DNA from: Desulfobulbaceae bacterium
Lineage (GTDB): Bacteria; Desulfobacterota; Desulfobulbia; Desulfobulbales; Desulfocapsaceae
Length of the DNA stretch: 6,132 nucleotides
Reading direction: 5' to 3'
NCBI GenBank assembly: GCA_030632405.1
Contig: DAOVUU010000171.1
Coordinates: 1 to 6,132 of the forward strand
Part shown: in pieces, positions 1 to 4,968 of the stretch
Layout of the letters: the number at the start of each line of letters is the position of its first letter
Numbering within the stretch: position 1 is the stretch's first letter
Notes under the pieces: generated by a model
Databases searched by the model: none
The model's input: the letters and a program-made list of their open reading frames with translations, nothing else
Told to the model about the DNA's origin: nothing
Program-made: the position numbers and the translations under genes

Positions 1-184
1 GATATACGGTAATTACAACAGGTACAATCGTATCCCCCATGGCTTGCGTCTTAGCATTAAAATTCTTGCAAAATTCCATAATGTTGACCCCCTGCTGTCC
101 AAGCGCAGGTCCTACAGGTGGGGAAGGATTAGCTTTCCCTGCCGGAATTTGCAGTTTGATAAATGCCATTTCTTTTTTGGCCAT
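1..184 (-). CDS. rplK: 50S ribosomal protein L11, N-terminal part (3' end outside window)
   Basis: This is the first 61 codons of ribosomal protein L11, which binds the GTPase-associated centre of 23S rRNA and contributes to factor binding and the stringent response. The translation starts [20 protein letters not shown] and continues through the proline-rich [18 protein letters not shown] segment and CKNFNAKT, which are hallmark N-terminal-domain sequences of L11. The ATG at 182-184 is preceded by a GGAG Shine-Dalgarno (192-195) with 7 nt spacing, which supports this start. The gene runs off the left edge, so roughly the last 80 residues of a usual ~140-residue protein are absent. It lies 154 nt downstream of nusG in the same direction, the standard nusG-rplK order. 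Nothing in the visible part is unusual. Confidence 0.97.
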   Translation of the reverse strand, partial: MAKKEMAFIKLQIPAGKANPSPPVGPALGQQGVNIMEFCKNFNAKTQAMGDTIVPVVITVY

Positions 185-281
185 TATATTACTCCAGTGT
201 AACTCGCTTTTGTTTAACAGCAACCGTCTCGTATCAGTAACTCTGAACCCGACTGTTTACCGTAATGTCTAATATTTAAAA

Positions 282-340
282 GATAGTGAAAATCTCGTGA
301 AAACTTAAAAATTCAGGTGAGGAGTTTTTACCACGCTATC
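282..340 (-). terminator. Imperfect stem-loop with T-tract after nusG
   Basis: Immediately at the nusG stop codon the minus transcript can fold into two stacked helices. The outer one pairs 336-340 plus 332-333 with 282-288, with a 2-nt bulge. The inner one pairs 323-331 with 297-305 (9 positions, one A/C mismatch on the minus strand). A TTTT run follows directly (278-281). It is AT-rich with a long loop, so it is at best a weak or partial terminator, an attenuator, or a processing site between nusG and rplK. The pairing is seen in the sequence; the function is inferred. Confidence 0.3.
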
Positions 341-872
341 AGGTATTCGAAACCTGGACAAACTCCAACTCAACCGGCGTCTCTCGGCCAAATATTGAAA
401 CCAGCACACGCACCCTGCCTTTTTCAGGGAACACCTCATCAACAACTCCCTGAAAATTGGCGAACGGTCCATCGGTTACCCGAACCAGCTCACCAATATT
501 AAAGATGACTTTAGGTCGTGGTCGTTCAGATCCGTCCTGGATTCTACCAATGATTTTGGCAGCATCCTCATCAGACAATGGAATTGGATCCCTGTCATCA
601 CCAACAAAACCAACCACACGGGGCATGTTCTGATGAATGGTGTGCCAAGTCTCATCATTCAAATCCATGCTGACAAGCATATAACCAGGGAAGAATCTTC
701 TACTTGAAGTTTTTCTAGCTCCCTTAATCATCTCCACAACCTGTTCCGCAGGCACCAGAATTTCGCCGAAGAACTCCTCCAGCCCGTCTTTTTTAATACG
801 CTCCTCAAGAGTTGCCTTAACCTTCTCTTCAAAACCTGAGTGAACCTGAAGGATGTACCATTGTCGTGCCAT
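339..872 (-). CDS. nusG: Transcription termination/antitermination factor NusG
   Basis: NusG binds the RNA polymerase clamp, suppresses pausing, and through its KOW domain links polymerase to Rho or to ribosomal protein S10. The 177-residue product has the normal length and domain order. The NGN domain covers about residues 1-115, starting MARQWYILQVHSGFEEKV and including the conserved FFPGYMLV at 60-67. The KOW domain spans about residues 122-175, with GELVRVTDGPFANFQG and the closing GRETPVELEF. The ATG at 870-872 follows an AGGGAAA ribosome-binding site (884-890). A 6-bp hairpin (892-908) sits just upstream of that site. The gene lies 102 nt downstream of secE and 154 nt upstream of rplK, the conserved secE-nusG-rplK order. 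No anomaly is seen. Confidence 0.98.
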   Translation of the reverse strand: MARQWYILQVHSGFEEKVKATLEERIKKDGLEEFFGEILVPAEQVVEMIKGARKTSSRRFFPGYMLVSMDLNDETWHTIHQNMPRVVGFVGDDRDPIPLSDEDAAKIIGRIQDGSERPRPKVIFNIGELVRVTDGPFANFQGVVDEVFPEKGRVRVLVSIFGRETPVELEFVQVSNT

Positions 873-891
873 AAGATCTGTACTTTCCCTA

Positions 892-908
892 ACCCCGACA
901 AGCGGGAT
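892..908 (-). other. Small hairpin next to the nusG ribosome-binding site
   Basis: In the secE-nusG spacer the minus strand reads ATCCCG, a 5-nt loop (CTTGT), then CGGGGT. This makes a 6-bp stem with one G-T wobble, ending only 1 nt upstream of the nusG Shine-Dalgarno (884-890). It could influence nusG translation or mark an mRNA processing site, but a stem this short can occur by chance. The rest of the 102-nt spacer shows nothing further. Confidence 0.25.
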
Positions 909-974
909 AAATGCCCTGGTAAAAACAACTCACAAGCATTAAATATGAAAAATTCTGTTACCTAACCTGTCTTT

Positions 975-1223
975 TTACCGCAAGACCGACGCCACAACCT
1001 TACCCAGCACAAGATCAACCGTCCCGAGATAAATTGATATAACCACTGTCAGAGCAACAACAATACCGGTAAGCCCTAAAGTCATTTTTTTATCGGGCCA
1101 GACAATCTTTAGGAATTCCACCTTTACCTCTGCCACAAATTTCTTTATCTGGGCTGGTGAATACGGTGACGGTTCGTCCACCTTCACATTCTTATTTTTT
1201 TTCGATTTTGCCTTTGCTGCCAT
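975..1223 (-). CDS. secE: Preprotein translocase subunit SecE
   Basis: SecE is the small essential subunit of the SecYEG channel in the inner membrane, where it clamps the two halves of SecY. The chosen product has 82 residues: a lysine-rich hydrophilic N-terminus (1-20), the conserved amphipathic helix with EVKVEFLKIVWPDKK (32-46), and one transmembrane helix (about 49-70) ending near the C-terminus. This is the short single-helix form found in most bacteria, unlike the three-helix E. coli protein. The frame stays open upstream to an ATG at 1334, but those 37 extra residues are arginine-rich, do not resemble SecE, and coincide with a structured leader, so the ATG at 1221-1223 is preferred. 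It is followed by nusG after 102 nt and preceded by tRNA-Trp. Confidence 0.95.
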   Translation of the reverse strand: MAAKAKSKKNKNVKVDEPSPYSPAQIKKFVAEVKVEFLKIVWPDKKMTLGLTGIVVALTVVISIYLGTVDLVLGKVVASVLR

Positions 1224-1232
1224 ACCTGGTTT

Positions 1233-1239
1233 CCCCTTT
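1233..1239 (-). promoter_or_regulatory. Probable ribosome-binding site deciding the secE start
   Basis: The minus strand carries AAAGGGG 9 nt upstream of the ATG at 1221-1223. It is not a perfect GGAGG, but it is purine-rich and reasonably placed, and it supports starting SecE here rather than at the in-frame ATG at 1334. Confidence 0.55.
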
Positions 1240-1242
1240 AAT

Positions 1243-1312
1243 CTAACCCTGTTAGTCCCCCCAGAAAATCTCTCGCTGAACTCTTCCCGCCTCCTCGAAG
1301 AAGGCACCTTCT
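1243..1312 (-). promoter_or_regulatory. Structured secE leader with competing hairpins
   Basis: The 244 nt between tRNA-Trp and secE carry no recognisable gene. In minus-strand orientation they contain AGAAGG-TG-CCTTCT (1299-1312). This overlaps GCCTTCT-TCG-AGGAGGC (1289-1305; 7 bp, one wobble), so the two stems share the CCTTCT strand and cannot form together. Further on is CTAAC-AGG-GTTAG (1243-1255), just before the secE ribosome-binding site. The arrangement resembles an attenuator or an autoregulatory leader, but there is no clean T-tract, so a function is only suggested. Confidence 0.35.
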
Positions 1313-1436
1313 GGCAAAGGGTCGCAGAAAACAATTTTTATAGAGGGTTGTCACCAGGGGGGCACTGAATTAAATCAACCATCCTGTCAACACATCGGAT
1401 CAGCTGGCTAAACACACTCCATCCTAAAACGACCAT

Positions 1437-1461
1437 CCAGGAGAGCAATTAACTCTTCTGG
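1437..1461 (-). other. Hairpin just downstream of tRNA-Trp
   Basis: Six nt after the CCA end of tRNA-Trp, the minus strand can form CCAG-A-AGAG, a 7-nt loop, then CTCT-C-CTGG. That is 8 base pairs with one internal mismatch. A short TTTT run lies 8 nt further on, too far for a classical terminator. It may protect or help release the tRNA 3' end, or partly uncouple the tRNA from secE. Confidence 0.3.
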
Positions 1462-1467
1462 TTGTTA

Positions 1468-1544
1468 TGGCAGGCCAGGAGGGACTCGAACCCCCAACAT
1501 CCGGATTTGGAGTCCGGCGCTCTACCAATTAGAGCTACTGGCCT
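1468..1544 (-). tRNA. trnW: tRNA-Trp (anticodon CCA)
   Basis: A full cloverleaf is visible on the minus strand. The acceptor stem is AGGCCAG (1538-1544) paired with CTGGCCT (1472-1478). The D-arm is GCTC/GAGC. The anticodon stem is CCGGA/TCCGG with loop CTCCAAA, anticodon CCA at 1508-1510. The T-arm carries the TTCGAGT loop. Discriminator G and an encoded CCA end (1468-1470) give 77 nt in total. It decodes UGG. It sits 11 nt after the rpmG stop codon and before secE, so it is probably cut from the same transcript by RNase P and 3' processing. Confidence 0.98.
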
Positions 1545-1555
1545 GTATAAAACCG

Positions 1556-1705
1556 TTATTTAGTTTCTTTATGTGGCGTATGCACCCTGCAAAATGGACA
1601 ATATTTATTAAACAATAGTTTGTTCGGCGTATTTCTTTTATTCTTCGTAGTCGTATAATTACGCCGCTTACAACTTCCACACGCCAGGGTTACGATATCT
1701 CTCAT
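1556..1705 (-). CDS. rpmG: 50S ribosomal protein L33 (zinc-binding type)
   Basis: This 49-codon gene encodes [20 protein letters not shown], followed by [19 protein letters not shown] and a short basic tail. The pattern matches ribosomal protein L33, a small protein of the large subunit near the E site. The two cysteine pairs, CGSC (9-12) and CPFC (36-39), form the zinc ribbon of the C+ type. The length is normal for the family (about 49-55). The ATG at 1703-1705 follows an AGGAAT ribosome-binding site (1711-1716) with 5 nt spacing. The position between tuf and secE, in the same direction and 73 nt after tuf, is typical for rpmG in many bacteria. The tRNA-Trp gene begins 11 nt after its stop codon. 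It is short enough to be missed by length-filtered gene finding. Confidence 0.96.
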   Translation of the reverse strand: MRDIVTLACGSCKRRNYTTTKNKRNTPNKLLFNKYCPFCRVHTPHKETK

Positions 1706-1719
1706 CACTTATTCCTATA

Positions 1720-1758
1720 CAAAAATTGTCCCGAACTGATTAACAGATACAGGACAAT
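1720..1758 (-). terminator. Weak terminator/attenuator-like hairpin between tuf and rpmG
   Basis: In minus-strand orientation ATTGTCC (1752-1758) pairs perfectly with GGACAAT (1725-1731) across a 20-nt loop, and the second arm runs straight into TTTTTGT. The order of hairpin then T-tract fits an intrinsic terminator, but the 7-bp stem is only moderately GC-rich and the loop is large. Partial termination or mRNA processing after tuf would explain why tuf can be made in great excess over the genes behind it. The repeat is seen; the role is inferred. Confidence 0.4.
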
Positions 1759-1778
1759 ATAATTTTACCGTACAATAA

Positions 1779-2972
1779 TTACCGGCTGACGATCTCACTG
1801 ATAACACCGGCTCCGACCGTACGACCACCCTCACGGATAGCAAAACGTAAACCGACATCCATTGCAATCGGGGTGATCAGCTCAATCTCTCCTGCTATAT
1901 TATCCCCGGGCATTACCATCTCAACACCTTCTTCCAGGGTAACTACGCCTGTAACATCAGTTGTTCTGAAATAAAACTGCGGCCTGTATCCGTTAAAGAA
2001 AGGTGTATGGCGGCCACCCTCGTCTTTACCGAGGATATAACACTCAGCTTTGAATTTAGTGTGTGGATTAATAGACTTTGGTGCCGCAAGAACCTGGCCA
2101 CGCTCTATCTCTTCGCGCTTTATGCCACGTAACAGAGCACCAATATTGTCTCCAGCCTGTCCCTCATCGAGGAGTTTGCGAAACATCTCAACACCAGTAC
2201 AGGTAGTCTTCTGAGTTTCTTTTATCCCAACAATCTCAACTTCATCGCCGACGTGAACAACTCCACGCTCAATACGACCTGTTGCTACTGTGCCTCGCCC
2301 GGAAATTGAAAAAACATCCTCTATCGGCATCAGAAATGGTTGGTCAACATCCCTCTCCGGCTCTGGAATGTAGGTGTCAATGGCTTCCATAAGATCCCAG
2401 ACACACTTGGCAGCTGTTTCATCTTCAGGATTTTCAAGTGCCTGCAGTGCCGAACCCTGAACAAATGGGATATCATCACCGGGAAACTCGTATTTATCAA
2501 GCAGTTCACGCAGCTCCATCTCCACTAATTCTATAAGTTCCTCATCGTCAACCATATCGCATTTATTAAGAAACACGACAATAGCAGGAACACCAACCTG
2601 TCGGGCCAGGAGAATGTGTTCTCTGGTCTGAGGCATAGCTCCATCAGTCGCCGCAACAACCAGAATGGCACCATCCATCTGAGCAGCACCGGTGATCATG
2701 TTTTTTATATAATCGGCATGACCCGGGCAGTCTACATGGGCATAATGGCGATTTACAGTTTCATATTCAACATGCGCTGTGGCAATGGTAATCCCACGTT
2801 CCTTCTCTTCCGGTGCCTTGTCAATATCGCTGAAGTCAGTAAAAGCAGCCTGACCTTTAAGAGATAAGACACGAGTTATCGCAGCGGTCAAAGTCGTCTT
2901 GCCATGATCGATATGACCTACAGTCCCAACATTGACATGCGGTTTAGTCCTTTCAAATTTTTCCTTTGACAT
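1779..2972 (-). CDS. tuf: Translation elongation factor Tu (EF-Tu)
   Basis: EF-Tu is the GTPase that delivers aminoacyl-tRNA to the ribosomal A site. The 397-residue product is full length. The G domain shows the P-loop GHIDHGKT (19-26), switch I RGITI (59-63), DCPGH (81-85, with catalytic His85), NKCD (136-139) and GSAL (173-176). Domains 2 and 3 follow, with [25 protein letters not shown] and the C-terminal [13 protein letters not shown], all characteristic of bacterial EF-Tu. The ATG at 2970-2972 has a GAGGAG ribosome-binding site (2981-2986), 8 nt upstream. It lies 58 nt after tRNA-Thr(GGT) with no promoter or terminator apparent in between, so it is probably co-transcribed with the four tRNAs, as in the E. 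coli tufB operon. Whether a second tuf copy exists elsewhere cannot be seen. Confidence 0.99.
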   Translation of the reverse strand: MSKEKFERTKPHVNVGTVGHIDHGKTTLTAAITRVLSLKGQAAFTDFSDIDKAPEEKERGITIATAHVEYETVNRHYAHVDCPGHADYIKNMITGAAQMDGAILVVAATDGAMPQTREHILLARQVGVPAIVVFLNKCDMVDDEELIELVEMELRELLDKYEFPGDDIPFVQGSALQALENPEDETAAKCVWDLMEAIDTYIPEPERDVDQPFLMPIEDVFSISGRGTVATGRIERGVVHVGDEVEIVGIKETQKTTCTGVEMFRKLLDEGQAGDNIGALLRGIKREEIERGQVLAAPKSINPHTKFKAECYILGKDEGGRHTPFFNGYRPQFYFRTTDVTGVVTLEEGVEMVMPGDNIAGEIELITPIAMDVGLRFAIREGGRTVGAGVISEIVSR

Positions 2973-3030
2973 CTTTTTGTCTCCTCAGGCCGTTAATAAG
3001 GTTCTTTACTGATAATACCCAACACCAAAC

Positions 3031-3106
<76 letters not shown>

Positions 3107-3135
3107 TTCATAGTCTCAATACGAGCAATGAAATA

Positions 3136-3211
3136 TGGAGCGGGAAACGAGACTCGAACTCGCAACCCTCAGCTTGGAAGGCTGATGCTCTACCAATTGA
3201 GCTATTCCCGC
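3136..3211 (-). tRNA. trnG: tRNA-Gly (anticodon TCC)
   Basis: A 76-nt cloverleaf on the minus strand. The acceptor is GCGGGAA paired with TTCCCGC. The anticodon stem is TCAGC/GCTGA with loop CTTCCAA, anticodon TCC at 3176-3178. The T-loop is TTCGAGT and CCA is encoded (3136-3138). It decodes GGA/GGG. It is separated by 29 nt from tRNA-Thr(GGT) and 35 nt from tRNA-Tyr, consistent with one precursor transcript. Confidence 0.98.
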
Positions 3212-3246
3212 TCAGATATTTATCACCTTACAAAACGAAATGGTCA

Positions 3247-3331
<85 letters not shown>

Positions 3332-3361
3332 AGGGGAAATGTCTAAAAAATAACAGACAAT

Positions 3362-3391
3362 AGTATACTCTTCCAGTCACTTTGTAAAGTG
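3362..3391 (-). promoter_or_regulatory. Palindrome and TATACT box in the Thr-Tyr tRNA spacer
   Basis: The 70-nt gap between tRNA-Thr(TGT) and tRNA-Tyr is the longest in the cluster. It contains a perfect 14-nt palindrome, CACTTTGTAAAGTG (3378-3391). On the minus strand it also has TTTACA (3383-3388) and TATACT (3362-3367), separated by 15 bp. This could be a suboptimal secondary promoter, a processing hairpin (5-bp stem, 4-nt loop), or chance. Confidence 0.25.
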
Positions 3392-3401
3392 GTTATATTT
3401 A

Positions 3402-3477
3402 TGGAGCTGGCGATAGGACTTGAACCCACAACAACCTCATTACAAGTGAGGAGCTCTACCAATTGAGCTACGCCAGC
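3402..3477 (-). tRNA. trnT: tRNA-Thr (anticodon TGT)
   Basis: A 76-nt cloverleaf on the minus strand. The acceptor is GCTGGCG paired with CGCCAGC. The anticodon stem is CCTCA/TGAGG with loop CTTGTAA, anticodon TGT at 3442-3444. The T-loop is TTCAAGT and CCA is encoded (3402-3404). It decodes ACA/ACG. It is the first gene of the tRNA-tuf unit and directly follows the predicted promoter, matching thrU in E. coli. Confidence 0.98.
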
Positions 3478-3491
3478 TCACAAGCTGAGAG

Positions 3492-3520
3492 AATATACTC
3501 ACTTCAAAATCTTAATTCAA
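3492..3520 (-). promoter_or_regulatory. Sigma70-type promoter of the tRNA-tuf operon
   Basis: On the minus strand TTGAAT (-35, 3515-3520) and TATATT (-10, 3492-3497) are separated by exactly 17 bp. The likely start, about 7 nt further on, lies some 6-10 nt before the mature tRNA-Thr(TGT) 5' end at 3477. The 25-30 bp upstream of the -35 are almost pure A/T runs, resembling the UP elements of strong rRNA and tRNA promoters. It sits behind the qmoC terminator, where a new transcription unit must start. Confidence 0.75.
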
Positions 3521-3614
3521 TATAAATTTTCAAATTTATTCATTTTTCCTTACCTCCATTTTAATCTGCCATACGCAATTAAAATTTCGGTTTGCAGCTC
3601 TTATTTGCTCCGAC

Positions 3615-3655
3615 AAAAAAAGGCCAAGCCCTCAGAGGACTCAGCCCTTTTTTTT
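3615..3655 (-). terminator. Intrinsic terminator of the qmo operon
   Basis: Starting 20 nt after the qmoC stop codon, the minus transcript forms a long hairpin. 3636-3638 pairs with 3630-3632 around a 3-nt loop. The stem then extends uninterrupted through 3639-3647 with 3621-3629 and on through A-T pairs into the flanking runs. A 7-nt T-tract (3615-3621) ends it. Four of the pairs are G-T wobbles that would be A/C mismatches in plus-strand RNA, so the structure is built for minus-strand transcription. It separates qmoC from the tRNA operon. Confidence 0.88.
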
Positions 3656-3675
3656 ACGGTAAATATAAAAAACTC

Positions 3676-4863
3676 CTATTTTTGAGCAAATGCACTCTCG
3701 CGATATTTTTCAAAAGTGTACGCAGCTGTCCTGTAAATCAAATGCGCAAATTTTGTATATGGCAAATAGAGGAAAAGCATCATGATTGATACGAGATGCA
3801 GAAAGTATACAATATACCCAAAAGTTGGTGCGCCCGCCCATCTGAGGAGCTCTGCACCGAGACCGGTAATACCGACAGCGGTGATTTCCCAGATAAGAAA
3901 CCAGTCGTAAAAAGTCGCCTTGGTATCCAGTTCCTGCTCCGCTTTTTTTCTATTACTCCAGAGTACACTGATACCAAACAAAAGAGCGATGGCAGATACA
4001 TTCGCTAATATCTTAAATGGGTCTATCAGCAGCATCGGACCGTGCAATGACGGCCATATCAAACCAAGTACATCATTTTTAATCAAAGACCAGCAGGTCA
4101 CAATGAACAGGCCGATGAAGGCAAGCATTAAGGGCAGATGTCCCCGGACCCTGTCGATATTTACGGTACATTCCCTGAATCGGTTATGCTGTACAATTTC
4201 AACAACAGATGGCCAGAGAAATTCTTTGGTAAACTGACCCACCGAAGGGCGGTAATCTGGATTGATCCCCGCATTCTCAGACATGGTCTTCCACATCCTG
4301 GTGACCCCTTTAAAAGCGGAAAACAGACCAAGGCCCAGAGACGGCACCATTATAAGTACAATAAAAAATATATTTTTAGCGTACCATTTAAAATCCCAGT
4401 GGCCAAAGAACTGCTGATAACCATGGTCTGCAAACTGTTCCGAAGTTGGAATATGCATAGCGCCGGATATCAACCACATGACAAAAATGACAACTACAGG
4501 AATGCCGATAAGCATCGGCAGCCCTTTGGCACTTGAGGCCAATTTTGCCAGAGGCGCCGGCCATCCGTAGAAGGTATACGCATAGGCTCGAATTGCTCCT
4601 AGCACATCACCGGGTTTTGCTCCTCTCGGGCAACTCTCTGTACAGTCGCCGCACTGATGGCAGAGAAATACGTCTGGATCAGCAATAAGCTTCTCTTTGA
4701 GTCCCCATTGAGACCAGATCATTTCCTTGCGAGGAAACGGTGAACCATCTTTTGACAGTGGACATGTTACGGAACATGTCGCGCACTGGTAACACTTTTT
4801 AAGTGTGTCACCTCCAGCTTCTTTTAAAGATCTAATAAATTCTAAATCCGGTTGAACATTCAT
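3676..4863 (-). CDS. qmoC: Quinone-interacting membrane-bound oxidoreductase subunit QmoC
   Basis: QmoC is the membrane subunit of the QmoABC complex, which passes electrons between menaquinone and APS reductase (AprBA) in dissimilatory sulfur metabolism. The 395-residue protein is a fusion of HdrC-like and HdrE-like parts. The N-terminal 100 residues hold two CX2CX2CX3CP motifs (Cys24/27/30/34 and Cys68/71/74/78) for two [4Fe-4S] clusters. The rest contains about six hydrophobic segments (near 115-135, 162-184, 243-262, 283-303, 319-340, 350-369), with membrane-proximal histidines such as His242, His274, His356 and His374 as candidate haem b ligands in a NarI-like fold. The ATG at 4861-4863 has a strong AGGAGG site (4870-4875) 6 nt upstream. 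It follows qmoB by 105 nt and is followed by a terminator, so it ends its operon. Confidence 0.93.
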   Translation of the reverse strand: MNVQPDLEFIRSLKEAGGDTLKKCYQCATCSVTCPLSKDGSPFPRKEMIWSQWGLKEKLIADPDVFLCHQCGDCTESCPRGAKPGDVLGAIRAYAYTFYGWPAPLAKLASSAKGLPMLIGIPVVVIFVMWLISGAMHIPTSEQFADHGYQQFFGHWDFKWYAKNIFFIVLIMVPSLGLGLFSAFKGVTRMWKTMSENAGINPDYRPSVGQFTKEFLWPSVVEIVQHNRFRECTVNIDRVRGHLPLMLAFIGLFIVTCWSLIKNDVLGLIWPSLHGPMLLIDPFKILANVSAIALLFGISVLWSNRKKAEQELDTKATFYDWFLIWEITAVGITGLGAELLRWAGAPTFGYIVYFLHLVSIMMLFLYLPYTKFAHLIYRTAAYTFEKYRESAFAQK

Positions 4864-4929
4864 AGTCTCCCTCCTGCTATAATATCAAAATTCAAATCAT
4901 TTCAACCATTGCCACGACCGGCAGCATTG

Positions 4930-4954
4930 GACGCTGCTGCACCACAGCAGCGTC
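4930..4954 (-). promoter_or_regulatory. Perfect 10-bp hairpin in the qmoB-qmoC spacer
   Basis: The minus strand reads GACGCTGCTG, a 5-nt loop (TGGTG), then CAGCAGCGTC. This is a GC-rich stem without mismatch starting 14 nt after the qmoB stop codon. No T-tract follows, so it is not an ordinary intrinsic terminator. A stable hairpin here more likely protects the upstream mRNA 3' end or marks a processing boundary between qmoAB and qmoC messages. The remaining ~55 nt before the qmoC ribosome-binding site show no other feature except a weak alternative pairing of 4933-4937 with 4921-4925. Confidence 0.6.
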
Positions 4955-4968
4955 ATGATAAAAACAGA

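Noticed and set aside
216..257. Possible ribosomal protein L1 operator in the rplK leader (AACAG...CTGTT ends with an interrupted inner helix)
   Set aside because: L1 control of rplK is well known in E. coli, but the helices here are short and interrupted, and I could not match the characteristic L1-binding core with confidence.
1224..1334. In-frame upstream ATG making a 119-residue SecE
   Set aside because: The extra residues do not resemble SecE, the length exceeds the short single-helix family form, and the DNA there forms leader hairpins.
1384..1389. A perfect TTGACA box (minus strand) upstream of secE
   Set aside because: No acceptable -10 box lies 16-18 bp downstream; the nearby TATAAA near 1340 is too far away. 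It is not a supported promoter.
3676..4536. Plus-strand open frames of 70-132 codons antisense to qmoC
   Set aside because: They lie wholly within the well-supported qmoC gene on the other strand, lack recognisable motifs and look like antisense shadows.
4930..4954. The qmoB-qmoC hairpin as an intrinsic terminator
   Set aside because: No T-run follows the stem on either strand, so the terminator interpretation was dropped in favour of an mRNA stability or processing element.
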